From contig NZ_JHYD01000001.1 in NCBI RefSeq assembly GCF_000621505.1, positions 248,001-312,000 of the forward strand: 64,000 nt of DNA, written 5' to 3'. Below the pieces are notes generated by a model. That model was given only the letters and a program-made list of their open reading frames with translations. It had not been told where the DNA came from and ran no database searches. This DNA comes from Ruminiclostridium cellobioparum DSM 1351 = ATCC 15832. GTDB lineage: Bacteria > Bacillota > Clostridia > Acetivibrionales > DSM-1351. Shown here one piece after another: positions 25,737-35,891 of this stretch (position 1 is its first letter; every line of letters starts with the position of its first letter). A program made the translations under genes and the position numbers.

Positions 25737-26016
25737 TTTAATTTAACTCGTTGTGCTAGTTATTCTATATTTGCTTTACCTGTATAATTTTTTATATCAA
25801 CTGGTAACTTCCGTACTAACTTCACGAAATAGGACGCACCAAAAACAATTACGAAAATTGTATCGCCACAATTTCAATTTGCACAACATGTTAAATTAAC
25901 CGTCATGCGGTTAAAACTGCCTCTCAACTTTGAAGTTTGTACGGAAGTGCCGGTATATTAGTATTGATTTCATACGGGAAAAGTTTGATCAACTAACCCG
26001 CACAACAGGTTAATTT
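25737..26016. repeat. MITE-like long palindromic repeat, copy 1
   Basis: The left part (25737-25867) closely matches 35892-36022, including ATATCAACTGGTAACTTCCG. The right end (ACCCGCACAACAGGTTAA region, to 26016) is the inverted counterpart of the left TTAACTCGTTGTGCTAGTT. Inside, GAAGTTTGTACGGAAGT mirrors the left-arm ACTTCCGTACTAACTTC. It has terminal inverted repeats and no coding capacity, so a MITE-type element is likely. Confidence 0.65.
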
Positions 26017-26017
26017 A

Positions 26018-26058
26018 AAAAAATGCCCCCGGCGCCATAAGGCCCGGGGGCATTTTTC
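26018..26058. terminator. Bidirectional terminator
   Basis: AAAATGCCCCC and GGGGGCATTTT arms flank a GGCGCCATAAGGCC loop, with A and T runs on both sides. It serves the convergent 24919-25728 and 26116-27780 genes. Confidence 0.85.
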
Positions 26059-26115
26059 CAAACGTGCTGCTGTTTGTTTAATGTAATGAGTTCTCAATAT
26101 TATATTTTGCCGGTA

Positions 26116-27780
26116 CTAAAAAATTCTGTATGCGCATTCGAAATGATTTATCCAATAGGATGAATTAATAGAGGTAATCCTTACCCTTCCCTGGCTGGAG
26201 GATGCATCTACCATCTGACCGTTGCCCAGGGCAATACCCACATGGCCCCGGTAGGAAATTATATCGCCGCGCTTGATGCTTTTCATGCTTGAAATTCTCT
26301 GGAATTTGCCTGTATTCTGCCAGGAGTAGGAGGTCATATAACTTTGTCTGATACCTGCCTGATTCAGCACCCAATATACAAAACCGGAGCAGTCAAAAGT
26401 GTTAGGCCCCTTTGCACCGTATACGTATCTGGAACCGATTTTTGATTTTGCTATTGAAATTATCCGTTCTACCGTTGAACTGGAGGAATAGCCGGAATCA
26501 TTGCCAATGCCGCTGTTTCCTCCTGAATTGCTGCCGCCCGAGCCTGAATTTGAACCGCTGCCGGAAGAGCCGCCGTTCCAGCTTTTTGCACTGTCCGAAA
26601 GAAGCTTGCTTATGGTCTGTGATCCGACTTTACCGTCTGCGGACAGTCCGTTGCGTTTCTGGAAGTTTATTACAGCGTCATTCGTATCCGAGCCGAAATA
26701 GCCGGTTACACTCTTAAGATATTTCAGTTTTTTCAGATAGGTTTGAATATTTTCAACATCCGAACCCTTGTCACCGGTTTTAATGCAATATTCCTGGGCA
26801 TCACCGGACATTAACAGTTCCTTTGTGGCAGGTCCCATATATCCGTCTGCTATAATGCCGTTGATATCCTGGAAGTGCTTTACAGCCAATACCGTATCGT
26901 TGCCGTACTTTCCGTCGGGCTTCGTTGTCAGATAACCGAGCTGACCAAGTCTTTGCTGGAATTTCAGTATTTCGTCGTTTTCGTCACCCAAATAGAAGGA
27001 GAGAGGTACTGCTTCAGCAGAATATAATTTTTCACGGGTATTTTTACCTACGTTTCCATCATCAAAAAGACCGTTTCTCTTTTGGAATTCTTTTACTGCA
27101 GCTTCAGTATCCGTACCGAAATAACTTGTGACCTTATTCAGGTAGCCCAGTTCGTACAGGCGCGTTTGAAGCTGTTCCACATCTGTGCCCTCAGAGCCTA
27201 TGTACACAGTGTATTCTTTTGCGTCGTCGGACATAAGCAAATTGTAGGTTTCAGCGTTGACTTCGCCCGTTATTTCCAGCTCATGTTTTCGTTGAAACAG
27301 TTTTACGGCTGTTTCTAATGCTTCACCGAATTCCTCGGTAGGTTCGTCCGACTCCAGGTAATAAAGCTGAACCAGTCTTTGCTGGATAACGGTAACAATT
27401 TCGTCTTTTACTCCAAGCTTTATTATGTCACCTTTTGAAGGGTCCATGGGCGCTTTTTTGCCGCGGGAGACCTTATCTGCTGAAAATTTACCTGCTTCCG
27501 CACTTGCTTCAGACGAAGCGCCCTTTACAGCTTTTGCCGGGGTGCTGTCAGAGGCATGGAGTGCAAAAGTATCTGAGGTTTGGTTATCCGCCGTGGATAA
27601 AGGAATACTTGGGCCGGATGGAAGAGAAGTGGCTACGGCAACTGCGAGGGTTATCACCAAGGCTCCCGAGGCTGAGATCAAATAATATTTGAATTTTCTG
27701 GGGTATTTTTCTTTATATGCTTTAATCTTCCGTGTAAGATTGCTATAAAGGTGTTTTGCATTTTTATTTTTTTTACTCAT
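26116..27780 (-). CDS. Membrane-anchored NlpC/P60 peptidoglycan hydrolase with four PG-binding domains, 554 aa
   Basis: A basic cytoplasmic N terminus and one transmembrane helix (about 33-53) are followed by a linker and four PG_binding_1 repeats (about 120-410), each ending FQxxNGL-like. A Gly/Ser/Asn-rich linker leads to a C-terminal NlpC/P60 domain with DCSGFVYWVLNQ (catalytic Cys) and GHVGIALGNG (catalytic His). It should cut the peptide stem of the cell wall, and the repeats anchor it to glycan. Confidence 0.9.
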   Translation of the reverse strand: MSKKNKNAKHLYSNLTRKIKAYKEKYPRKFKYYLISASGALVITLAVAVATSLPSGPSIPLSTADNQTSDTFALHASDSTPAKAVKGASSEASAEAGKFSADKVSRGKKAPMDPSKGDIIKLGVKDEIVTVIQQRLVQLYYLESDEPTEEFGEALETAVKLFQRKHELEITGEVNAETYNLLMSDDAKEYTVYIGSEGTDVEQLQTRLYELGYLNKVTSYFGTDTEAAVKEFQKRNGLFDDGNVGKNTREKLYSAEAVPLSFYLGDENDEILKFQQRLGQLGYLTTKPDGKYGNDTVLAVKHFQDINGIIADGYMGPATKELLMSGDAQEYCIKTGDKGSDVENIQTYLKKLKYLKSVTGYFGSDTNDAVINFQKRNGLSADGKVGSQTISKLLSDSAKSWNGGSSGSGSNSGSGGSNSGGNSGIGNDSGYSSSSTVERIISIAKSKIGSRYVYGAKGPNTFDCSGFVYWVLNQAGIRQSYMTSYSWQNTGKFQRISSMKSIKRGDIISYRGHVGIALGNGQMVDASSSQGRVRITSINSSYWINHFECAYRIF

Positions 27781-28126
27781 GTTTTCTCCAATAAATTATG
27801 TATTATATTAAATTTTGTATAGAAATGGTTTTTAAAAAACTACGTATTCTTTTTATTTTTCACGCAATAAAAAACCACTTCCCACATAAAAAAATTGCAA
27901 CAGGAATTGGTAATAGATTTGAAACAAAAAGAATTAATTACAGGATAATGCAATCAAAAAAGAAAGTTTTAAAAATATGTTTTACCAGACAAAACTTTAT
28001 GTAGGCATTAAAATTCAATTGTGACAATTCCTAGTATACATAATTTTTTTAAATGCATGGTAACATGATAACACAATATTAAAACATTTTCATTGCACAT
28101 ACATTACAATGTGGCAGGATTAGACA
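27781..28126. other. Intergenic region, nothing convincing
   Basis: It is A+T-rich. A 68-codon frame (27798-28004) is basic and lacks a ribosome site, so I take it as chance. Confidence 0.5.
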
Positions 28127-28828
28127 TTATCTCGTCTGTAATACGTCAAATTTCGGGGAATGTCTCCTTATTTTTACTCTATCTACAATGAATATCAGGT
28201 AGCCAAGAACTAAAAACCCAAAAATCAACAGACAAGCATTTTTGATAACCTTAATCCAGCCAAGCAGCTCAACGTCAATAAAGAAGTATGGATAGGGACT
28301 TTTAACAATTTCAATAACGCCTCCGAATCTGGCGCGGATTAGAATAAATATAAAATAAGCAATAGGAAGCATCAGCCATACTATGGGATCAAACCAACGG
28401 AAATTGAGCTTTTCATCAAAAACCAGCCAATCGGTTAAAGCCGCAATCGGAACAAAATAATGGACCAGCATGTTTTGCCAGTTGAATATAGTGTAAGCAG
28501 CAGCTGCGGCACTCAAAAACTTTGGAACCAAAACAAACTGATAAATTATGAAGGTCACGGCTATAGCCATTGTAACCGCACCCTTGAAATGAGGAAGAAA
28601 TACCGTCGTACCCTTGATACCTTTGTTTTTTAAATCCAGGAAAGTTTTAATTATGAGGATGGCAAAGAAAATAAAGCATAAGGCATTGCTTTGAATAGTA
28701 TAAAAAATCAGCATGTAAGGTGCGGGCTTCCCGCTGGGAAGGCCCGAGTTGAGGTAAAGTCCGATTCCACAACCTGCTAAAAACAGAATTCTAAAAATTA
28801 ATGCGAACAAGCGATTATGAATGCACAT
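28127..28828 (-). CDS. Pr6Pr-family membrane protein, 233 aa
   Basis: Six predicted transmembrane helices carry the family features YTIQSNALCFIFF, NMLVHYFVPIAALTDWLVF and YPYFFIDVELLG. Pr6Pr family proteins are uncharacterised six-helix bacterial membrane proteins. It is a single gene with an upstream ribosome site GGAGG-like (complement near 28836). Confidence 0.75.
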   Translation of the reverse strand: MCIHNRLFALIFRILFLAGCGIGLYLNSGLPSGKPAPYMLIFYTIQSNALCFIFFAILIIKTFLDLKNKGIKGTTVFLPHFKGAVTMAIAVTFIIYQFVLVPKFLSAAAAAYTIFNWQNMLVHYFVPIAALTDWLVFDEKLNFRWFDPIVWLMLPIAYFIFILIRARFGGVIEIVKSPYPYFFIDVELLGWIKVIKNACLLIFGFLVLGYLIFIVDRVKIRRHSPKFDVLQTR

Positions 28829-29173
28829 GACATTTCCTCCGCATGAAGCTAATTTTTAATACTGCAACGCCGACAATATTTACTTTTATATTTTGATTAT
28901 ATCATCAATGTATTTTATTTAAAACAATTTGAAGATATGTATACAATATATTTTTTAATTTCATATATAATACTGTATTAATATGGTATAATTAAGCATA
29001 TGTAACAAAACCACTGTAGAAATTACATAAAATACAACTCCTATTTGTCACAATATAAAAATTATCATAAAAATCCTTATCTTCTTTTGTTTAAACTTTG
29101 GATTGCTTTAAAAATCAAAATATATTATTATAAATACATTATTAAAAGACATTTATAAAACTGGGTGATTATT
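28829..29173. other. Intergenic divergent promoter region
   Basis: Strongly A+T-rich DNA between the Pr6Pr gene and the ROK regulator. It should hold both promoters; a TATAAT-like box lies near 28987. I see no gene or RNA structure. Confidence 0.4.
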
Positions 29174-30301
29174 ATGACGACTGGTAGAGTAAATAGTATC
29201 GAGGTAAAAAAAATAAATAGAAATGCCATATATAATTTCCTATATATGAGAGAACCAATTTCTATCCAGGAGATAGCATACTCTTTAAATATGAGTCTGC
29301 CAACCGTGACTCAAAATATAAAGGAGTTATATGAACGCGGGTTGGTCATAGAGACAGGCCTGTTTGAGTCCACAGGAGGACGCAAGGCCAAGGCCATATC
29401 CTATAACAGTACGGCCAAATATGCAGTTGGTCTGGACATAACAAGGAACCATGTGGGTATTGTTATGATAGATCTCAGTGCCAAAGTTATCAGGAATTAT
29501 AGGAAGTTGTTTCCGTTTGTCAACTCAAAGGAATATTTTAAAGGTGTAGGCCATCTTGTAAACAGCTTTATTCTGGATTGCAAAATAGAACCTGAGAACA
29601 TATTGGGTGTCGGTATAGCATTGCCTGCTATTTTGTCCGATGACAGCCGTTCAGTGAGCTACGCCCAGGTTATTGACTTTGAAGGCGGCAGCATTACTGC
29701 CTTTGAAGAGTTTATTCCATACAGATGCACCTTCAGCAATGATGCAAATGCTGCCGGTTTTGCCGAAAGATGGGGGGATAAGACAGACGAAAGTGTTGCA
29801 TATTTATCTCTGAACAATTCTGTGGGCGGATCCATTATAATAGGCAAAAACATTTACAATGGTCAAAATCAGCGGGGCGGCGAATTTGGGCATATGACCA
29901 TCGCTCCTGCCGGGAGAACCTGCTATTGCGGACAAAAAGGCTGTGTGGATGCCTATTGTTCTGCGAAAATATTATCTGACAGCACAAATGGGAATATTGC
30001 GGAGTTTTTCAGACTTTTAAGATTGGGGAAGGAGCCTCAGAAAAGTATATGGGAGGAGTATGTATCATATCTTGTGGTAGCCATTAACAACTTAAGGATG
30101 CTGTTTGACTGTAAGGTAATCCTTGGGGGGTATGCCGGTGCATACATGGACGAATATATTGACGAACTGAGACAAAAGGTATCAAAATACAACACCTTTG
30201 AAGTGGACGGAACATATTTGCATGTATGTAAATACAAGCTGGAAACAACGGCAGTGGGAGCAGCTCTGCTCCATGTTGAAGAGTTTATAAAAAATATCTG
30301 A
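29174..30301 (+). CDS. ROK-family transcriptional regulator, 375 aa
   Basis: A winged helix-turn-helix (ISIQEIAYSLNMSLPTVTQN, about residues 22-45) is followed by a ROK kinase-like domain with GLDITRNHVGIV, RGGEFGHMTIAPAG and the zinc motif CYCGQKGCVDAYC. This is the NagC/XylR repressor architecture. ATG 29174 is preferred over the GTG at 29165; both have weak ribosome sites. Its place just before a sugar ABC operon suggests it senses that sugar or a derivative. Confidence 0.85.
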   Translation: MTTGRVNSIEVKKINRNAIYNFLYMREPISIQEIAYSLNMSLPTVTQNIKELYERGLVIETGLFESTGGRKAKAISYNSTAKYAVGLDITRNHVGIVMIDLSAKVIRNYRKLFPFVNSKEYFKGVGHLVNSFILDCKIEPENILGVGIALPAILSDDSRSVSYAQVIDFEGGSITAFEEFIPYRCTFSNDANAAGFAERWGDKTDESVAYLSLNNSVGGSIIIGKNIYNGQNQRGGEFGHMTIAPAGRTCYCGQKGCVDAYCSAKILSDSTNGNIAEFFRLLRLGKEPQKSIWEEYVSYLVVAINNLRMLFDCKVILGGYAGAYMDEYIDELRQKVSKYNTFEVDGTYLHVCKYKLETTAVGAALLHVEEFIKNI

Positions 30302-30746
30302 TAATTCAAAGATTTTGTATTTTCTTAAATAAATTCTGAGATTTCTGGAAAAATAAAGTGTATGTATCCTTCATCAAATTGATGGTATTATGGGTTACGT
30401 ACCTTTTTTTTATTAATTCATAATTTCCGTTCAAAATAATTCTAAAAAGTGGGTTATGAGGATACATATAGGAACAGCTGTATAGCCGCATGGACGCTTT
30501 ATGCAAAATTACTAAAAAAAAATTGATTATTTTAAAATTGTATATTGACTTTGTATAAAAACACGATATAATCTTATTAAAAGTAATTTATAAAAGTCTT
30601 ATATAAATATATTCGCTGAATGTGTTTTAGAAAACGTTTGCGATAAGTGTATATTTGTATAGGAATTCATAATTGCCATTTTGGCTCTGAATTGCAGCTG
30701 TCAATTTAGAACAAATCTATTCAGGGGAGTTTACGGGGAGAGGGAT
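30302..30746 (+). promoter_or_regulatory. Promoter and leader of the sugar ABC operon, with cre-like site
   Basis: TTGACT (30545-30550) and TATAAT (30567-30572), 16 bases apart, form a good sigma-A promoter, leaving a leader of about 165 bases. AGAAAACGTTTGCG at 30629-30642 resembles a LacI-family or CcpA (cre) operator and lies within the leader, where it would block elongation. The ROK protein may also bind here. No gene is seen in the interval. Confidence 0.55.
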
Positions 30747-32258
30747 ATGAATCAAAACATTAAATTAAGAGTTTCACAAATTGAAAAATCCTTTCCAGGG
30801 GTAAAGGCACTTGATAAAATCGATTTTACTGTAAAAAAAGGCTCAGTCCATGTTTTGTGCGGTGAGAACGGTGCAGGAAAATCAACATTAATGAAAATAA
30901 TTAATGGTGTTTATCAACCTGACGGCGGTCAAATATTCATTGATGAAAAACCGGTAAAAATCAGTAATCCCATACAGGCAAGAAGCCTTGGGATTTCAAT
31001 GATATTTCAGGAAATGAACTATGTCCCTGAAATGACGGTTGAGGAAAATATTTTCCTGGGCAATCTGCCTGTTGGAAAACTTGGAAATGTTGATTGGAAG
31101 GAAGTAAGGCGTCGTACCAACGAATTGCTGAAAAAAGAAAATCTGCCATATTCTCCGACGACGCTTCTCAAGGATCTCACTGTTTCAGATATACAGATGC
31201 TGGAGATAATAAAAGCCGTATCTTATAATTCTGAGATCATCATCATGGATGAGCCGACATCGGCCATAACCCTAAAGGAAGTAGAAAAGCTGTTTGCGAA
31301 GATCAGAGAGTTAAAAGCAAGAGGTGTGAGTATCATATATATTTCTCACAAACTTGATGAAATATTCCAAATAGCTGATGAAATTACAGTTTTCAGAGAT
31401 GGTACGGTAGTTGAAAGCCATCCCAGGGAAGAACTGGATATTGAACAGGTAATAGCGCTTATGGTAGGCCGTAAGCTTACAAACACTTATCCCAAGGAAG
31501 AAGTGAAAATAGGGGAGGACATCCTCAGAGTTGAGAATCTGAATAATGGTAATGTATACCACGATGTGAACTTCCACCTTAAGAAGGGTGAAATAATCGG
31601 GTTTGCAGGTTTGATGGGAGCAGGCAGAACAGAAGTCATGCGTTCTCTGTTCGGTCTTGATCCAATTACTGCCGGCAAAGTTACCATCAAGGGTAAAGAG
31701 GTCAAAATCAAAAATGTAAGGCAGAGTATTGAAAACGGATTGGTAATGCTTTCAGAAGACAGGAGAAGATATGGAATAATTCCTGTAAGGTCAGTAAAGG
31801 AAAATACCACATTGTCTTTCCTGCAAAAGGTATTTTACCGGTTCAGGCTTCACCACAAGACAGAGAAGAATATCGTATCTGATATGTTTTCAAAAATGAA
31901 GGTAAAAACTCCATCTTTGGAAACAACTATCCAGTCCTTAAGCGGAGGAAATCAGCAGAAGGTTGTTCTCGCAAAATGGATGATCAGAAATCCTGACATA
32001 CTGATATTGGATGAACCTACAAGAGGTATTGATGTCGGAGCCAAGTTTGAAATTTACAAGCTAATGACCAATTTGGCACAGGAAGGTAAAGCAGTCATAA
32101 TGGTTTCTTCGGAATTACCTGAATTGATTGGTATGTGTGACAGAATTTATGTTATGTGCAAGGGCACAATTACTGGTGAGATTTCAAGGAAGGATTTCTC
32201 GCAGGAACTGATAATGAAGTATGCTACCGGAACTTTAATATCTAACGAGGTGAACTAA
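30747..32258 (+). CDS. Sugar ABC importer, ATP-binding protein (RbsA/MglA type), 503 aa
   Basis: Two nucleotide-binding domains occur in tandem. The first has GENGAGKST and IIMDEPTSAI. The second has the degenerate Walker A GLMGAGRTEV, signature LSGGNQQKVVLAKW and DEPTRGIDVGA. This is typical of the CUT2 importers for ribose, xylose, galactose and similar sugars. GGGGAGAGGG precedes ATG 30747. It is cotranscribed with the permease, which starts 2 bases after the stop. Confidence 0.9.
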   Translation: MNQNIKLRVSQIEKSFPGVKALDKIDFTVKKGSVHVLCGENGAGKSTLMKIINGVYQPDGGQIFIDEKPVKISNPIQARSLGISMIFQEMNYVPEMTVEENIFLGNLPVGKLGNVDWKEVRRRTNELLKKENLPYSPTTLLKDLTVSDIQMLEIIKAVSYNSEIIIMDEPTSAITLKEVEKLFAKIRELKARGVSIIYISHKLDEIFQIADEITVFRDGTVVESHPREELDIEQVIALMVGRKLTNTYPKEEVKIGEDILRVENLNNGNVYHDVNFHLKKGEIIGFAGLMGAGRTEVMRSLFGLDPITAGKVTIKGKEVKIKNVRQSIENGLVMLSEDRRRYGIIPVRSVKENTTLSFLQKVFYRFRLHHKTEKNIVSDMFSKMKVKTPSLETTIQSLSGGNQQKVVLAKWMIRNPDILILDEPTRGIDVGAKFEIYKLMTNLAQEGKAVIMVSSELPELIGMCDRIYVMCKGTITGEISRKDFSQELIMKYATGTLISNEVN

Positions 32259-32259
32259 A

Positions 32260-33261
32260 ATGGATTTAAAAAATGTTTGGAGTACGGCTAAAAAGAAATA
32301 CAGTATTTTTATGGTACTATTTGTACTATTCTTTATTTGTTCAATAATAAATGAAAACTTCTTAACACCCAATAACCTGACAAATATATCCAGACAGCTG
32401 GCAGTTACAACAATTCTGGCTTTCGGACAGACAATGCTCATCATATCAGGCATGCTTGACCTGTCCCAGGGTTCGGTACTTGCATTGTCGGGAGTGTTTG
32501 CCGTATCGGCTTACAAATCAACCGGTTCATTGGTAATAGCCGTATTGGTTGGTATTGTAACAGGTGTTGTATGTAATATTGTAAACGCCATAATGGTAAG
32601 TACCTTCAAGGCACCTCCGTTTATTGCAACGCTGGCAATGCTTACGATGGCCCGAGGTGTGGCACTGTTGTTTACAAAGGGGCAAAACTTACTGCAGCTT
32701 GGCAATTTCGTAGTATTTGGTCAGGGTTCAGCCGGTATTATTCCCATACCTATCATATTCCTTGTAATAATAGCCATCTTTACGTGGTATATCCTGAAGC
32801 ACACACGGTTCGGAAGATCTCTGTATGCTGTGGGAGGAAATGAGGAAGCTTCAATTGCATCAGGTATCAATGTTCACAAAGTAAAATATACGGCCTTCAT
32901 TATCAATGGTATATTTGTGGGTCTGGCAGGCGTATTGTTCATGTCCCGTGTTAATGCAGGTCTTCCCAACGGAGCCGTAGGTTATGAATTCACAGCCCTG
33001 ACAGCCGCAATCATCGGCGGAACAAGCTTCTCAGGCGGTGTCGGTACTGCTGCAGGTACTTTGGCCGGTGCCTTCATAGTGGGCTTCCTGGATAACATTA
33101 TGAACCTGGCAAGTGTGGATTCCTATATGCAGCAGATAGTCAGAGGTGCCATTATAGCCCTTGCGGTTATTTATGATATCCGTTCAAAGAACAGAAGAAC
33201 AAAGAGTGCAATGGGAAGAATCGAAGACAAGGAAAAGCCTAAAGCCATAAAAGCAAAATAG
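32260..33261 (+). CDS. Sugar ABC importer permease (RbsC type), 333 aa
   Basis: Eight to ten transmembrane helices and the BPD_transp_2 signature region (LTAAIIGGTSFSGGVGTAAG) mark a CUT2 permease. GAGGTG within the end of the ATPase gene drives ATG 32260. A basic C-terminal tail follows the last helix. It forms the channel with the 30747 ATPase. Confidence 0.9.
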   Translation: MDLKNVWSTAKKKYSIFMVLFVLFFICSIINENFLTPNNLTNISRQLAVTTILAFGQTMLIISGMLDLSQGSVLALSGVFAVSAYKSTGSLVIAVLVGIVTGVVCNIVNAIMVSTFKAPPFIATLAMLTMARGVALLFTKGQNLLQLGNFVVFGQGSAGIIPIPIIFLVIIAIFTWYILKHTRFGRSLYAVGGNEEASIASGINVHKVKYTAFIINGIFVGLAGVLFMSRVNAGLPNGAVGYEFTALTAAIIGGTSFSGGVGTAAGTLAGAFIVGFLDNIMNLASVDSYMQQIVRGAIIALAVIYDIRSKNRRTKSAMGRIEDKEKPKAIKAK

Positions 33262-33392
33262 TTTGAGGTATTTTAGCTAGAGCATTTTATTTATAGTATT
33301 TTATTTAAACTTGTTATCAATAACACAAAACAGTATTAAGCAGCACAAAGCTGTTTAAAATAAAAAAAATTATGCGAAAAGGATGGTCAACA

Positions 33393-34403
33393 ATGAAGAA
33401 GAGACTGATTAGCGTACTTTCAATGTTACTGGCAATTGTTTTACTCGCTGCTTGTGGTAAGACAGCTACACCAAACGCTTCAAACAGTACAGCTGCAGGG
33501 ACAACAACTGGTAATGGCGGAGCAAAAACTTATAAAATAGCATATATTGCTCGTGCACAATCAGATTCCTTTGCTGCATGGCTCGCAAATGCTGTTAAAG
33601 ATGAAGCCAAGAAGTATCCGGGCATAACTCTTGATGTATTTGACGGTGAAGCAAACGATGAAAAAGAAAACTCCATGATAGAAAATGCTATCACAAACAA
33701 ATACGATCTGGTTATAGTACAGCCAAACAATGGTGAAGCACAAAGACCATATGTTGAAAAGGTTGTTAAAGCAGGAATTTTCGCAATAACAACAAATGCT
33801 CGTATTTCAGGTATTGAAGGAGCATCTTCGGTAGACGCAAATCCATATGAACAGGCAGCCGTTAATGCTCGTGCAGCAGTGGAGCAAATCCCGCAGAATG
33901 CTAAGGTTGTTGTATTAAAAGGACCTTCAGGTAACTTCCACGCTGATGAAAGACGTGCAAGCTGGCAGAAGGAATTCTTTGACAAACGTCCTGATGTTAA
34001 AATTGTTGGAGAACAGATTGCAAACTGGAATAAGGATGAAGCCATGAAGTACATGGAAGACTGGGTTCAGGCCAATGATAAGATCGATGCCGTTATCTCA
34101 ATGAACGATAACATGGCAGCAGGTGCTATTGAAGTTGTAAAAGACAATGCAAAGTTCAAAGACATGCTTGTTTACGGTGTTGACGGAACTGCAGAAGCTC
34201 TTCTCTTAATACAGGAAGGCAAGATGACTTCAACTTGTATGCAGAGTGCTTATGACCTTGCAACAAAATTGATGGAAACAAGCAACAAGCTTTTAACCGG
34301 AGCAGAAAAGCAAATTGATACAGATATCGGAAACCCATTGGTTAACAAGGATAATGTTCAAGAGTATATTGATGTATTGAAGAAAGCCGGAGCAATAAAA
34401 TAG
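33393..34403 (+). CDS. Sugar-binding lipoprotein (RbsB-like, type 1 periplasmic-binding fold), 336 aa
   Basis: A lipoprotein signal with lipobox LLAAC is followed by a Ser/Thr/Gly/Asn linker and a Peripla_BP_4 domain (KIAYIARAQSDSFAAWLANA, DLVIVQPNNGEAQ, AVISMNDNMAAGAIE). It captures the sugar outside the membrane for the permease. ATG 33393 has AAAAGGATGG at 33377-33386. Confidence 0.9.
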   Translation: MKKRLISVLSMLLAIVLLAACGKTATPNASNSTAAGTTTGNGGAKTYKIAYIARAQSDSFAAWLANAVKDEAKKYPGITLDVFDGEANDEKENSMIENAITNKYDLVIVQPNNGEAQRPYVEKVVKAGIFAITTNARISGIEGASSVDANPYEQAAVNARAAVEQIPQNAKVVVLKGPSGNFHADERRASWQKEFFDKRPDVKIVGEQIANWNKDEAMKYMEDWVQANDKIDAVISMNDNMAAGAIEVVKDNAKFKDMLVYGVDGTAEALLLIQEGKMTSTCMQSAYDLATKLMETSNKLLTGAEKQIDTDIGNPLVNKDNVQEYIDVLKKAGAIK

Positions 34404-34746
34404 TAATTAATTAATGAGATCTATTGATTTAAGTGCACTGAAGATGCGTGAAATGTGTTTCACGCATCTCAGGTGCAATATTATGTATCACAAATAACAG
34501 GCTGCTTATAAATATTTACTAAAAGATAACTATAAAACTTTTATAAAACTATATAATAAAACTATTTACTAAATGCAATAAAGTATTTAAAATTAAAGTT
34601 GAAAACAATAACAATTGAATTTATATACATTTAACATTGTTAAAAAATTATCCAAATCTAATTAAAAGACTTCTTAATATACATTATAATAAGCGTGATT
34701 TAATGACAGCTAATATTTTAAAATCAAATTACAGGAGGGTTTAATG
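34404..34746 (+). other. Intergenic region with perfect 12-bp hairpin
   Basis: AGATGCGTGAAA (34442-34453) and its exact complement (34458-34469) form a perfect stem with a TGTG loop. Without a T-run it probably sets differential expression between the binding protein and the dehydrogenase. The rest is A+T-rich, with a TATAAT-like box at 34685-34690. Confidence 0.55.
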
Positions 34747-35784
34747 ATGAAAAACAGAGCAGCATATATGACTGGTATCAACAAGATGGAAATCAGAGAC
34801 ATTGAGATGCCCAAACTAAGGGACAGGGATGTAATGGTAAAGCTTGAATACGTTGGGATATGCGGTTCGGATGTACACTATCTTGAACACGGAAAAATAG
34901 GTGATTTTATTGTTAACGGTGACTTTATACTGGGTCATGAGTGCGCCGGAACTATTGTCGAGATAGGAAGCGATGTCCAGAATCTTAAGGTTGGAGACAA
35001 AGTAGCACTTGAGCCCGGCATTACCTGCGGTCAGTGTGAATTCTGCAAAACAGGTAGATACAATTTATGTCCTGATGTGGAGTTTTTGGCTACACCCCCA
35101 TACCACGGCTCCTTGATGAATTATATTGCTTTTCCGGAAAATATGTGCTTCAAACTTCCTGACAATATAACAACTAGGGAAGGTGCACTTGTAGAGCCTT
35201 TAGCAGTCGGAATGCATGCTGCAATTCAGGGAAATGTGAAGCTTGGGGACTCAATAGTAATATTGGGAGCAGGCACCATCGGACTTGTAACCCTTTTGGC
35301 CTGCAAGGCGTATGGCGCTACTGATATCACAGTGGTAGATGTTATACCAAAGAGACTCGAATATGCTAAAAAGCTGGGAGCCACTGCAACAATAAATGCT
35401 GCTGAAACCGATGTTTTTGCTGAAGTAGAAAAAATGACCGGTAAAAAGGGTGTGGATACGGTAATTGAAACCGCCGGCTCTGCCCGGACAATTTCCCAGA
35501 CTCCTTACCTGATCAAAAATGGCGGAACTATTGTACTGGTAGGCTTGGCTCCACAGGATATAATAGAATTCAATTTTGCAAAGATAATGGCAAAGGAAGC
35601 ACAGATAAAATCTGTATTCCGTTACAGAAATATTTATCCTACAGCTATAAAAGCCATAGCAAAGGGTATAATTGATATTTCGGGTATAGTTACTCATGAA
35701 TTTGATTTTGATGAAGTTGCCAAAGCATTTGATTACGTTATAAATAATAAACAGGATGTTGTAAAAGCTGTAATAAAAATCTAG
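34747..35784 (+). CDS. Zinc-dependent medium-chain dehydrogenase (sorbitol/xylitol dehydrogenase-like), 345 aa
   Basis: The catalytic zinc ligands lie in GICGSDVHYLEHG and GHECAG, the structural zinc in CGQCEFCKTGRYNLC, and the NAD-binding loop in GAGTIGLV. The following acidic residue in VVDVIPKR suggests NAD preference. The family oxidises polyols or reduces ketoses. AGGAGGG at 34733-34739 favours the second ATG (34747). Placement after the sugar ABC importer suggests a polyol/pentose pathway; the substrate is not determined. Confidence 0.85.
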   Translation: MKNRAAYMTGINKMEIRDIEMPKLRDRDVMVKLEYVGICGSDVHYLEHGKIGDFIVNGDFILGHECAGTIVEIGSDVQNLKVGDKVALEPGITCGQCEFCKTGRYNLCPDVEFLATPPYHGSLMNYIAFPENMCFKLPDNITTREGALVEPLAVGMHAAIQGNVKLGDSIVILGAGTIGLVTLLACKAYGATDITVVDVIPKRLEYAKKLGATATINAAETDVFAEVEKMTGKKGVDTVIETAGSARTISQTPYLIKNGGTIVLVGLAPQDIIEFNFAKIMAKEAQIKSVFRYRNIYPTAIKAIAKGIIDISGIVTHEFDFDEVAKAFDYVINNKQDVVKAVIKI

Positions 35785-35818
35785 ATAAATTGTCTCCTTT
35801 AAATATATCCTCTTATAC

Positions 35819-35848
35819 GGCTGTCGCAGACGCGGCAGCCATTTTTTT
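35819..35848 (+). terminator. Rho-independent terminator
   Basis: GGCTGTCGC (35819-35827) pairs with GCGGCAGCC (35832-35840), followed by A and seven T. It ends the sugar operon. Confidence 0.85.
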
Positions 35849-35891
35849 GTCCGATTTTACCGGCGAGTTTAATGGATTAACTGACACAGTA

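Noticed and set aside
26412-27692. Several plus-strand frames opposite the NlpC/P60 gene
   Set aside because: They are shadows of the well-supported minus-strand gene with clear PG-binding and NlpC/P60 motifs.
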